A stretch of 64,000 bases of DNA. Origin: Hordeum vulgare subsp. vulgare (lineage: Eukaryota > Streptophyta > Magnoliopsida > Poales > Poaceae). Shown here one piece after another: positions 25,995-38,745 of this stretch. A program made the position numbers and the translations under genes. Numbering within the stretch: position 1 is the stretch's first letter; every line of letters starts with the position of its first letter. The DNA is taken from positions 320,799,186 through 320,863,185 of the forward strand of contig NC_058520.1 in NCBI RefSeq assembly GCF_904849725.1. Direction: 5' to 3'. A model generated the notes under the pieces. The model saw only the letters and a list, made by a program, of their open reading frames with translations, searched no databases and was not told where the DNA came from.

Positions 25995-27804
25995 TGTTGG
26001 AAATATGCCCTAGAGGCAATAATAAATTAGTTATTATTATATTTCTTTGTTCATGATAATCGTTTATTATCCATGCTATAATTGTATTGATTGGAAACAC
26101 AATACTTGTGTGGATACATAGACATAACACTGTCCCTAGTAAGCCTCTAGTTGACTAGCTCGTTGATCAAAGATGGTCAAGGTTTGCTGGCCATAGGCAA
26201 GTGTTGTCACTTGATAACGGGATCACATCAATAGGAGAATCATGTGATGGACTAGACCCAAACTAATAGACGTAGCATGTTGATCGTGTCATTTTATTGC
26301 TACTGTTTTCTGCGTGTCAAGTATTTGTTCCTATGACCATGAGATCATATAACTCACTAACACCGGAGGAATACTTTGTGTGTATCAAACATCGCAACGT
26401 AACTGGGTGACTATAAAGATGCTCTACAGGTATCTCCGAAGGTGTTCGCTGAGTTAGTATGGATCGAGACTGGGATTTGTCACTCCGTGTGACGGAGAGG
26501 TATCTCGGGGCCCACTCGGTAATACAACATCACACACAAGCCTTGCAAGCAATGTGACTTAGTGTAAGTTGCGGGATCTTGTATTACAGAACGAGTAAAG
26601 AGACTTGCCGGTAAACGAGATTGAAATAGGTATGCGGATACTGACGATCGAATCTCGGGCAAGTAACATACCGAAGGACAAAGCGAATGACATACAGGAT
26701 TATATGAATCCTTGGCACTGAGGTTCAAACGATAAGATCTTCGTAGAATATGTAGGATCCAATATGGGCATCCAGGTCCCACTATTGGATATTGACCGAG
26801 GAGTCTCTCGGGTCATGTCTACATAGTTCTCGAACCCGCAGGGTCTGCACACTTAAGGTTCGACGTTGTTTTATGCGTATTTGAGTTATATGGTTGGTTA
26901 CCGAATGTTGTTCGGAGTCCCGGATGAGATCACGGACGTCACGAGGGTTTCCGGAATGGTCCGGAAACGAAGATTAATATATAGGATGACCTCATTTGAT
27001 TACCGGAAGGTTTTCGGAGTTACCGGGAATGTACCGGGAATGACGAATGGGTTCCGGGAGTTCACCCGGGGGGGGGGGGGGCAACCCACCCCGGGGAAGC
27101 CCATAGGCATTAAGGGTGGCGCACCAGCCCTTAGTGGGCTGGTGGGACAGCCCAAGAGAGCCCTATGCGCATTGGAAGAAAAATCAAAGAGAAAAAAAAG
27201 GAGGAGGTGGGAAAGGGAAGAAGGACTCCACCTTCCAAACCAAGTAGGACTCGGTTTGGGGGGGGGAGACCTTCCCCCTTGGCTCGGCCAAAGCCCTTAG
27301 GGGTCCTTGGACCCCAAGGCAAGGCTCCCCCTCTTCCTCCTATATATAGTGGGGTGTTTTAGGGCTGATTTGAGACAACTTTAGCCATGGCAGCCCGACC
27401 ACATATCTCCACGATTTTACCTCTAGATCGTGTTTCTGCGGAGCTCGGGCGGAGCCCTGCTGAGACAAGATCATCACCAACCTCCGGAGCGCCGTCACGC
27501 TGCTGGAGAACTCTTCTACCTCTCCGTATCTCTTGCTGGATCAAGAAGGCCGAGATCATCGTCGAGCTGTACGTGTGCTGAACGCGGAGGTGCCGTCCGT
27601 TCGGCACTAGATCGTGGGATAGTTCGCGGGGTGGATCGAGGGACGTGAGGACGTTCCACTACATCAACCGCATTCACTAACGCTTCTGCTGTACGGTCTA
27701 CAAGGGTACGTAGATCACACATCCCCTCTCGTAGATGGACATCACCATGATAGGTCTTCGTGCGCGTAGGAAATTTTTTGTTTCCCATGCGACGTTCCCC
27801 AACA
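25995..27804 (+). repeat. Copia 5' LTR
   Basis: TGTTGGAAATATGCCC ... CGTTCCCCAACA, 1810 bp. TATA box TATATATAG at 27340-27349. A G-run of 14 at 27068-27081. The ORF 26866-27300 and its neighbours are LTR shadows. Confidence 0.94.
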
Positions 27805-27805
27805 G

Positions 27806-27818
27806 TGGCATCATGAGC
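27806..27818 (+). other. Degenerate Copia primer binding site
   Basis: TGGCATCATGAGC, versus the standard TGGTATCAGAGC at 2442-2453: one substitution and one inserted T. It is followed by TAGGTTCATGCGTAGATG exactly as in the first Copia copy. Confidence 0.8.
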
Positions 27819-30800
27819 TAGGTTCATGCGTAGATGTCTTCTCGAGTAGAACACAAAAGTTTTTGTGGGCGGTGATGTGCGTTTTTCTGCCCTCCTTAGT
27901 CTTTTCTTGATTTCGCGGTATTATTGAATCGAAGCGGCTCGGACCGACAATACTCGTACGCTTACGAGAGACTGGTTTCATCGCTACGAGTAACTCCGTT
28001 GCTCAAAGATGACTGGCGGGTGTCAGTTTCTCCAACTTTAGTTGAATCGGAATTGACCGAGGAGGTCCTTGGATGAGGTTAAATAGCAACTCATATATCT
28101 CCGTTGTGGTGTTTGCGTAAGTAAGATGCGATCCTACTAGATACCCATGGTCACCACGTAAAACATGCAACAACAAAATTAGAGGACGTCTAACTTGTTT
28201 TTGCAGGGTATGCTTGTGATGTGATATGGCCAACGATGTGATGTGATATATTGGATGTATGAGATGATCATGTTGTAATAGATAATATCGACTTGCACGT
28301 CGATGGTACGGCAACCGGCAGGAGCCATAGGGTTGTCTTTATAACTAACGTTTGTGCTTGCAGATGCGTTTACTATTTTGCTAGGATGTAGCTTTAGTAG
28401 TAATAGCATGAGTAGCACGACAACCCCGATGGTGACACATTGATGGAGATCATGGTGTGGCGCCGGTGACAAGAAGATCGTGCCGGTGCTTTGGTGATGG
28501 AGATCAAGAAGCACATGATGATGGCCATATCATGTCACTTACGAATTGCATGTGATGTTAATCCTTTTATGCACCTTATCTTGCTTAGAACGACGGTAGC
28601 ATTATGAGGTGATCTCTCACTAAAATTTCAAGACAAAATTGTGTTCTCCCCGACTGTGCACCGTTGCGACAGTTCTTCGTTTCGAGACACCACGTGATGA
28701 TCGGGTGTGATAGACTCAACGTTCACATACAACGGGTGCAAAAGAGTTGCACACGCGGAACACTCGGGTTAAGGTTGACGAGCCTAGCATGTGCAGACAT
28801 GGCCTCGGAACACATGAGACCGAAAGGTCAAGCATGAATCGTATAGTTGATATGATTAGCATAGAGATGCTTACCACTGAAACTATTCTCGACTCACGTG
28901 ATGATCGGACTTGAGATAGTGGATTTGGATCATGTACCACTCAAATGACTAGAGAGATGTACTTTTTGAGTGGGAGTTCTTAAGTAATATGATTAATTGA
29001 ACTAATTATCATGAACATAGTCTAATGGTCTTTGCGAATTACGATGTAGCTTGCGCTATAGCTCTACTGTTTTTTATATGTTCCTAGAGAAAATTTAGTT
29101 GAAAGTTGATAGTAGAAAACTTTGTAGACTGAGTCTGTAAAACCGAGGATTGTCCTCGTTGCTGCACAGAAGGCTTATGTACTTAATGCACCACTCGGTG
29201 TGCTGCACCTCGAGCGTCGTCTGTGGATGCTGTGAACATCCGACATACACGTTTCTGATGACTACACGATAGTTGAGTGCAAAATACTTAATGGCTTAGA
29301 AGCAAGGCGCCGAAGACGTTTTGAAACGTCGCGGAACATAAGTGATGTTCTAAAGAAATGAAATTGTGATTTCATGCTTATGCCCTTGTTAAGAGGTACA
29401 AGACCTCCGACAAGATTCTTTGTCCACAAAGTAAAGGAGAAAAGCTCAATCGTTGAGCATGTGCTCAGATTGTGTGAGTACGACAATCACTTGAATCAAG
29501 TGGGAGTTAATCTTCCAGATGAGATAGTGATGGTTCTCCAAAGTCACTGCCACCAAGCTGTGAGAGCTTCGTGATGAACTATAACATATCAAGGATAGAT
29601 ACAATGATTCTTGAGTGATTCGCGATGTTTGACACTGCGAAAGTAGAAATCAAGAAGGAGCATCAATAGTTGATGGTTAGTAAAACCACTAAGTTTCGAG
29701 AAAGGCAAGGGCTACATGGGATACTTCGTGAAACGGCAAAACAGTTGCTGCACTAATGAAGAGACCCAAGATTAAACCCAAACCTGAGACTAAGTGCTTC
29801 TGTAATGAGGGGAACAGTCATTGAGGCGGAGCAACTCTAGATACTTGGTAGATAAGAAGGCTGGCAAAAGTCGAAAGAAGTATATTTGATATACATGATG
29901 TTGATGTGTACTTTACTAGTACTCCTAGTAGCACGAGGGTATTGGATACCGGTTCGGTTGCTAAGTGATAAGTAACGCGAAATGAAAGCTACGACATAAA
30001 CGAAGACTAGCTAAAGGCGAGGTGACGATACGTGTTGGAAGTGTTTCCAAGGTTGATATGATCAAACGTCGCACGCTCCCTCTACCATCGGGATTGGTGT
30101 TAAACCTAAATAATTGTTATTTGGTGCTTGCGTTAAGCATGAACATGATTGGATCATGTTTATTGCAATACGATTATTCATTTAAAGAGAATAATGGTTA
30201 CTCTATTTGCTTGAATAATCACCTTCAATGGTTTATTGAATCTCGATCGTAGTGTTACACATGTTCATAATGTTGGTGCCAAAAGATACGAGGTGATGAT
30301 GTTAGTAGCACTTACTTGTGGCACTACCGCTTGAGTCATGTTAGTATAAATTGCATGAAGAGGCTCCATGCTAATGGATCTTTATATTCACTTGATTTTG
30401 AATCACTAGTGACATGCTAAATCATACCACATGAGCAAGGCCTTGTTTTCATTGAGATGAAACAAGATAGTAACTTGTTGGAAGTGATACATTTTGATGT
30501 ATGCAGTCCAATGGGTGCTGAGGCACGCAGTGGATATCATTATGTTCTAGCTTCAATGACGATTTGAGTAGATACAAGAGTATTTACTTAATGAATCACA
30601 AGTCTGAAATATTGAAAAGTTCAATTCTGTTTCAGAGTGAAGTTCGTCGTAACAAGAGGATAAACTGTCTACGATATGATCATAGAAATGAATATCTGAG
30701 TTACGAGTTTTGGTACATAGTTAAGACAATGTGGAAATTGTTTCGCAGTTCATGCCACCTGGAACATCATATTGTGATGATGTGTCTGAACGTCATAGCC

Positions 30801-32770
30801 ACATACTATTTGGTATGGTGCATGCTGTGATGTCTCTTATCGAATTACCACTATCGTTTATGGGTTATGCATTAGAGACAACCGCATTCACTTTAAATAG
30901 GGCACCGCGTATTTCCGTTGAGATGACACAGTATAGACTGAGGTTTAGAGAAATCTAAACTGTCATTTCTTGAAAGTTTGGGGCTTCGACACTTATGTGA
31001 AAAAGTTTCAGTCTGATAAGCTCAAACCCAAAGCGGATAAATGCATCTTCATAGGATATCCAAAACAGTTGGGTACATCTCCTATCTCAGATCTGAAAGC
31101 AAAGTGTTTGTTTCTAGAAACGGATCCTTTCTCGAGGAAAGGTTTCTCTCAAAAGAATTGAGTGGGAGGGTAGTAGAACTTGATGAGGTTGTTGAACCAT
31201 CACTTCAACCAGTGTGTAGCAGGGCGCATGAAGTTGTTCCTGTGGCGCCTACACCAATTGAAGTGGAAGCTGATGATGGTGATCATCGAACATCGGATCA
31301 AGTTACTACAAGCCTCGTAGGTTGACAAGGTCGCGTACTACTGCAGAGTGGTACGGTAACCCTGTCTTGGAGGTCATGTTGTTAAGCAACAATGAACTTA
31401 CGAGTTATGAAGAAAGCAATGGTGGGCCCGGATTCCGACAAATGGCTGGAAGCCATGAAATCCGAAAGAGGATCCATGTATGAAACAAAGTGTAGACTTT
31501 GGAAGAACTACTTGATGGTCATAGGACTATTGAGTAAAATTGGATCTTTAAAAGAAGACATACGATGATGGTGATAAGTCACTATTAAGAAAAGCTCGAC
31601 TTGTCGCAAAGATGTTTTCGACAAGATCAAACAGTTGACTATGATGAGACTTTCTCACTCGTAGCGATGCTAAAGGTCTGTTAGAATTATGTTAGTTGTT
31701 GATGCATTATTTATGAAATATTGCACGTAGGATGGCAAAACATTGTTTTCTCGACGGTTTCCTTGAGCAAAAATTGTATGCGATACAACCAGAAGGTTTT
31801 GTCGATCCTAAAGATACTAGCAAGTATGCAAGCTCCAGTGATCCTTCAATGGACTGGTGCAAGCATCTCGGAGTTGGAATATACACTTTGATGAGATGAT
31901 CAAAGATTTTGGGTTTGTACAAGGTTTATGAGAAACTTGTATTTCCAAAGAAGTGAGTGGGAGCACTATAGAATTTCTGATAAGTATATGTGGTTGACAT
32001 ATTGTGGATCAGAAGTAATGTAGAATTTCTGTAAAGCATACAAGGTTGTTTGAAAGGAGTTTTTCAAAAGAATACCTGGATTGCGCTACTTGAACGTTGA
32101 GCATCAAAGATCTATGGAGATAGATCGAAAGCGCTTAATAGAAGTTTCAACAAGATGCATGCCTTGACAAGTTTTTGAAGGAGTTCAAAATAGATCAGCA
32201 AAGAAGAAGTTCTTGGTTGCGTTGTAAGGTGTGAATTTGAGTAAGACTCAAAACCCGACCCCGGCAGAATAAAGAGAATAGACGAAGGTCGTCTTCTATG
32301 CCTTAGCCGTAGACTCTAAAGTATGCCATGCTGAGTACTGCACCTGATGTGTGCCTTGACTCAAAGTCTGTTGAGAGGTACAGAGAGTGATCCATGATTG
32401 AATCACTAGTGGGGGTCAAAATTTATCCTTAGTAACTGATGTACTAAGGAATTTTTCTCGATTATGGAGGTGGTTAAAGAGTTCGTCATAAAGGGTTACG
32501 TTGATGCAAGCTTTGACACTAATCCGAATAACTATGAGTAGTGAAACGGATTCGTATAGTAGAGCAGATATTTGGAGTATTTCCGAATAGCACATAGTAG
32601 CAACATCTATAAGATGACATAAAGATTTGTAAAGAACACACGGATCTGAAAGTTTCAGAACCGTTGACTAAAACCTCTCTCACGAGCAAGACGTGATCAG
32701 ACCCCATAACTATATGGGTGTTGGATTCGTTGGAATCACATGGTGATGTGAACTAGATTATTGACTATAG
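27819..32770 (+). pseudogene. Copia gag-pol, extensively decayed
   Basis: Recognisable pieces in order: gag C-terminal half about 29300-29575 (VEHVLRLCEYDNHLNQVGVN); protease DTGS at about 29945-29956; integrase core near 30500 (HFDVCSPMG, GYHYVLAS); integrase/RT linker about 30970-31110 (VWGFDTYVKKFQSDKLKPKA); RT N-terminal part about 31415 (GPDSDKWLEAMKSERG); RT segment 31755-31815 (FLDGFLEQKLYAIQPEGFV); RNase H near 32490 (GYVDASFDTNPNNYE-stop). All are separated by stops and frameshifts, and the N-terminal half of gag was not found. The order matches Copia. It makes no functional protein. Confidence 0.88.
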
Positions 32771-32784
32771 TGCAAGTGGGAGAC
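32771..32784 (+). other. Copia polypurine tract
   Basis: TGCAAGTGGGAGAC immediately before the 3' LTR. Confidence 0.82.
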
Positions 32785-34602
32785 TGTTGGAAATATGCCC
32801 TAGAGGCAATAATAAATTAGTTATTATTATATTTCTTTGTTCATGATAATCGTTTATTATCCATGCTATAATTGTATTGATTGGAAACACAATACTTGTG
32901 TGGATACATAGACATAACACTGTCCCTAGTAAGCCTCTAGTTGACTAGCTCGTTGATCAAAGATGGTCAAGGTTTCCTGGCCATAGGCAAGTGTTGTCAC
33001 TTGATAACGGGATCACATCATTAGGAGAATCATGTGATGGACTAGACCCAAACTAATAGACGTAGCATGTTGATCGTGTCATTTTATTGCTACTGTTTTC
33101 TGCGTGTCAAGTATTTGTTCCTATGACCATGAGATCATATAACTCACTAACACCGGAGGAATACTTTGTGTGTATCAAACGTCGCAACGTAACTGGGTGA
33201 CTATAAAGATGCTCTACAGGTATCTCCGAAGGTGTTCGTTGAGTTAGTATGGATCGAGACTGGGATTTGTCACTCCGTGTGACGGAGAGGTATCTCGGGG
33301 CCCACTCGGTAATACAACATCACACACAAGCCTTGCAAGCAATGTGACTTAGTGTAAGTTGCGGGATCTTGTATTACAGAACGAGTAAAGAGACTTGCCG
33401 GTAAACGAGATTGAAATAGGTATGCGGATACTGACGATCGAATCTCGGGCAAGTAACATACCGAAGGACAAAGGGAATGACATACGGGATTATATGAATC
33501 CTTGGCACTGAGGTTCAAACGATAAGATCTTCGTAGAATATGTAGGATCCAATATGGGAATCCAGGTCCCGCTATTGGATATTGACCGAGGAGTCTCTCG
33601 GGTCATGTCTACATAGTTCTCGAACCCGCAGGGTCTGCACACTTAAGGTTCGACGTTGTTTTATGCGTATTTGAGTTATATGGTTGGTTACCGAATGTTG
33701 TTCGGAGTCCCGGATGAGATCACGGACATCACGAGGGTTTCCGAAATGGTCCGGAAACGAAGATTGATATATAGGATGACCTCATTTGATTACCGGAAGG
33801 TTTTCGGAGTTACCGGGAATGTACCGGGAATGACGAATGGGTTCCGGGAGTTCACCGGGGGGGGGGGGCAACCCACCCCGAGGAAGCCCATATGCATTAA
33901 GGGTGGCGCACCAGCCCTTAGTGGGCTGGTGGGACAGCCCAAGAGAGCCCTATGCGCATTGGAAGAAAAATCAAAGAGAAAAAAAGGAGGAGGTGGGAAA
34001 GGGAAGAAGGACTCCACCTTCCAAACCAAGTAGGACTCGGTTTGGTGGGGGGGAGACCTTCCCCCTTGGCTCGGCCGAAGCCGTTAGGGGGTCCTTGGAC
34101 CCCAAGGCAAGGTTCCCCCTCTTCCTGCTATATATAGTGGGGTTTTAGGGCTGATTTGAGACAACTTTTGCCACGGCAGCCCGACCACATATCTCCACGG
34201 TTTTACCTCTAGATCGTGTTTCTGCGGAGCTCGGGCGGAGCCCTACTGAGACAAGATCATCACCAACCTCCAGAGCGCCGTCACGCTGCCAGAGAACTCT
34301 TCTACCTCTCCGTCTCTCTTGCTGGATCAAGAAGGCCGAGATCATCGTCGAGCTGTACGTGTGCTGAACGCGGAGGTGCCGTCCGTTCGGCACTAGATCG
34401 TGGGACTGATCGTGGGATAGTTCGCGGGGAGGATCGAGGGACGTGAGGACGTTCCACTACATCAACCGCATTCACTAACGCTTCTGCTGTACGGTCTACA
34501 AGGGTACGTTGATCACACATCCCCTCTCGTAGATGGACATCACCATGATAGGTCTTCGTGCGCGTAAGAAATTTTTTGTTTCCCATGCGACGTTCCCCAA
34601 CA
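32785..34602 (+). repeat. Copia 3' LTR
   Basis: 1818 bp, near-identical to 25995-27804. TATA box at 34128-34137. The G-run is shortened to 12 (33857-33868). Confidence 0.94.
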
Positions 34603-37230
34603 AATACCACCTCAAAGGATAAAGGAAGAACAATTGCACATATAAATGCAAGAGAAAGGATACTTGAGGTTCTCCAACAAGAATCTTGAAGAACACTTGA
34701 GAATGGATTGAAGCCTTGATGAACCATCATGAAGGACCTCCGTATACAAATGAATGATGCAACGATATGAAGGTAGACAAGAATAAGATTATGACCTTGC
34801 TAAGACTTAGATGAAGCTTCGCGAAGAGAACTTGAGAAAACTTGGAACTCCGGAAAAGAAAAGATAAGAACACTTGAGAAAAAGGAATTGATATCATGAG
34901 CCACTCCGGAAGAAGAATTGAAATCTCTTGGAAGAAGGAAGAACAAGAATAAGAATTATATTATGCTTATCCTTCATCAAGTTTAATTGATGACAAGCAA
35001 CGGATTTAGCATACCACTTATTCCTCTAGAAATGAATCTTGGAGAAACAGAGAGAAAAACATCACTTGAAGCAAAATTGAAGGAAGCACCGGTATGAATT
35101 CACAAATAAATGGGAACACCACGAATTAATGGAGATACATGAGAATGAAGAGCTCATGAGCCACCTGAGAGAAGACAACTTAAACAAGACGCCGGACAAT
35201 CGAGAGACGAACGAATAGACAACAATTGAGGATGAAAGCTAAAAGCTGAGAACGAAGATTCTTCTAAAATGATGACATTCGGAGGATCGAGAAAGAAAAC
35301 AACTCAAAAAAACACCGGATAGCACGAAAGAGATTACTCATGATTGGAACCAATAAGATAATGCCACAAAGCTGAAATGTAGAATCTGCAAGAAAATGGA
35401 CCAAGATTCGAGAGAAACACTCCTTCGGTCTTGAAATAAGAGAATGATGAGAAGAACACCACCAAGAATTAATGAGACACTCCGGAATAAAGAAGAATGA
35501 AATGTTGAGCCAATATGAGAATTAATTCAAATAGATCTTGAAGAAGGAATATGACTGATGAAAATCATGCTTACGTCATAGTTGAAAAGAATTACGGATC
35601 TTCGGGAAAAATTAAAAGAGCCAGGACAGATCGTGGGAAAGAACCTGTGGGTTATGGGCCCACTCAAAGAAACCACCCGTGGAAAAGATTGCAAAGAAAG
35701 GGAGATATTGCACCGGTACAAATGAAAACTAGATGAGGTTGAGCACCTCAGAACAATTAAAGAATTGAGAACAAGAATTCTGAGATAACTTCAACGCCCC
35801 AGATAGAATAGAGAGAAACGACAACAAGAAGATAGACTGATAAAAAATTTCAACATAGGAAAAATTTACAAGGATAAAAAGGATAAGATGATACGGACAA
35901 CTGAATTAAATTCACCGGAAAAGGTGACAAGAATGAACAAATATGACACGAATCTCCTGAGAATCTTCACAACGAATCACCGGGTAAGAGAGAAAAGAAC
36001 AGACATCGGAAGCACAATGAAAAGAAAACTCCTGGATAAAAATTGAATCCCTGAAGAAAAAGGTGGGAGGGCGGGGAAAAAATAAAGACAACTCGGAACA
36101 GATGAGACAAACCCTGGTAAGAATTGAAAGAATGATCTGCAAGTATTGGAGAGGATTGAATTCACCGAAGAGAAGCACACCGGTTGGAAAAGAATTGATA
36201 TGGCGACTCCGGTTGACAAGAATGATAAGACAATTGATTTGAGCAAAGAGAATTGGTACTTTCATAAAAATATGAGAACACCGCTTAGAGAAGATCTGAA
36301 ATCACCACTTGACATCGAAGCAACTTGAATTACCATATTCCAACAAACAAAGGGTGAGGCTTATCAAACAAGCCAGAACAAACTTATGAGAAAGATTTCG
36401 TCCGATATTTTCGTGGACAGGATCGCACGGGCTCGATTTTACAGTAGCCATCAAGTGCAAGGCAGTGCACCCGACATACGAAGCGTCCCCGAGTCGTACA
36501 AGCTAGAAGGACTCTTTAAGACACAACGTGTACCGCTGTAAGTCGACCGTGAACAAACGAATCCACTAGATGTCGAATCCCAACCTAACATCATGCATTT
36601 GTTGGAAGATTGTCCTATAAGCAACTACTTGAATTCCCACCTACGAATTCCTGAAATATCTGGTCATGCAGTCTGGTACACGGATATAAGGAGTAATATC
36701 ACACAACTCCTGTACTAACCCGTCACCTGTATCACATCCGTCAACACACAACCAAAATCTCAGACCTTCATCTACAACAGACCCTCGTGATCACAACGAT
36801 ACAAAGTATGGCAGTACTCCCGAACAATCTGCACCAGTACTGGGGACATCGGGGTTATCTCACCACTACTAGTATTGAAGCAATTACGGACATCCTTCGT
36901 TCTGAGATACTAAGAAATCTAAATGATAACGATGTGCTCAAGAATCCCCTGGAGCTCAACTCCCCTGAAACTCAAAGCAGATAGGAGGCACCAAGGCAGA
37001 ACTCCGTCACATCGGCATCATATAGATTCAAAAAATATCCGCGTGATCCTAAAAAAAATTGAGTGAGAAGAGGAGTAGAATTAAATTATTATGTCAAGAT
37101 TCCTCACCAGAGCATAGAAGAGGAGAAAAAAGAATCCTACACTCCGATATATAACTAGACTCAAAGCAGTTTTTCACTAGACTCGACTCGGCCAAGTTCG
37201 ATCAATCAAGGGGTCTCCTAGGTCGGTACG

Positions 37231-37242
37231 GCTCTGATACCA
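37231..37242 (-). other. Sukkula primer binding site
   Basis: The minus strand reads TGGTATCAGAGC (initiator tRNA-Met type), three bases from the LTR end. This shows that the large repeats are LTRs and that 37246-41849 is the 5' LTR. Confidence 0.9.
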
Positions 37243-38560
37243 ACTTGTCACGTCCAAGATGCAACCCTATCCTCAATTTGGCATGGGGGCCTCGTCATGG
37301 ATAGAAGCGCATCTCATCGTGTCGCAAGAATGGATATCGTCACAAGTACATGTACTGAAAAGAAAAGATATATAATAGAATTGGCTTACACTCGCCACAA
37401 GCTACATCAGAGTCACATCAGTATATTACATAATCATCAAGAGTAAGAGCAGGGTCCGACTACGGACGAAAACAAACGACAAAAGAAGAGCGACGTCCAT
37501 CCTTGCTATCCCAGGCTGCCGGCCTGGAACCCATCCTAGATCGATGATGAAGAAGAAGAAGAAGCAACTCCAAATGAACAATCAACGCGCTCGCGTCGAG
37601 TAACCTTTACTTGTACCTGCAACTGGTGTTGTAGTAATCTGTGAGCCAGAGGGGACTCAGCAATCTCATTTCCAAAGGTATCAAGAATAGCAAAGCTTAA
37701 TGGGTGAGGCATGGTTAAGTGGTGAGGTTGCAGCAGCGGATAAGCATATATTTGGTGGCTAACTTACGAGTACAAGAAATAAGAGAGGGGGGGGGGTGAT
37801 CAACGCATATCGGACGTGAACTACTGATGATCAAATGAATGACCCTGAACACCTACCTACGTCAGACATAACCCCACCGTGTCCTCGATCGGAGAAGGAA
37901 CTCACGAAAGAGACAGTCACGGTTACGCACACAGTTGGCATATTTTAATTAATTAACTTCAAGTTATCTAGAACCAGTGTTAAACAAAGTTTGCACGTTG
38001 CCACATAACTGCGGGCACGGCTTTCTGAAAAGATTTAACCCTGCAGGGGTGCTCCAACTAGTCCATCACAAATTACCACAAGCCGCATAGAAATCCTCAA
38101 TCACGAAGCTCGCGATCTCGTCGGATTCCCTAGTGGAAAACCTCAACTCTGAGATTACCCAAAGCATCACCGGAATCCCGATGCACAAGATATCTCGTCG
38201 AAGGTAAAACTAATCCAGCAAGGCCGCCCGACGTGTGGACGAACCCGATAGGAGCCGCGTTAGGAGCGCTCATTTATGGAACATAACACCGATAGCCGGA
38301 AACTAAGGGGGCAAAGGTGGAACAAAACACCAGGCTAGAAAGGCCGAGCCTTCCACCTTTTACCAAGTATACATGTGCATTAGATTAAATAGCATTTAAT
38401 ATGGTGATATAACAAGGGACCCATGTTTTCACATGGAAGCAACTACACCTGCAACTAGCAACGCTAACAACATGGCTAGGCAAGCAGTAACATAGCCAAT
38501 CAGTGGTTTGCTAGGTCGAACGGGTTGAAGGTTATCAAGGCATTGTTGAGAGGCTGGTAT

Positions 38561-38745
38561 TTAACATGTGGTAGGCAACGATACATAATCGACATCATCG
38601 AGATAACTAGCATGGCAATGATAGTAATGGTATCTGGGGAAATGGTCATCTTGCCTGAGATCCCGCTTGGAAGAAGAATGCCTCCGTGAAGGAGACGAAC
38701 CGACGTAGTCGAACGGGTCCTCACAATCCGGCACGCTGCGGAACT
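38561..38745 (-). other. Conserved exon-like ORF block in Sukkula LTR, copy 2
   Basis: As copy 1 (acceptor-like CTCGATAG at 38746), reading DCEDPFDYVGSS...DLRQDDHFPRYHYYHCHAS; same 1-base deletion as copy 1. Confidence 0.4.

Larger units (their letters stand above)
25995..34602 (+). mobile_element. Full-length BARE/Angela/WIS-type Copia, coding region decayed
   Basis: 8608 bp with both LTRs, PBS, polypurine tract and a perfect 5-bp target duplication AATAC (25990-25994, 34603-34607). Inserted into the Sukkula internal domain in the opposite orientation. The two LTRs are very similar (about a dozen substitutions seen by eye in the first 1.1 kb plus homopolymer changes), so the insertion is young. 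In contrast the internal coding region is riddled with stops. Confidence 0.95.
25212..37245 (-). other. Sukkula internal domain, split by a Copia insertion
   Basis: The true internal sequence is 25212-25994 plus 34608-37245, about 3.4 kb. It is A/G-rich on the plus strand, full of GAGAA/GAAGAA runs, with no gag, protease, RT or integrase motif in any frame. The longest frames (for example 35912-36265 minus) are low-complexity. This is the expected non-coding LARD interior, thought to be a structured RNA packaged by other elements' proteins. Confidence 0.85.
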
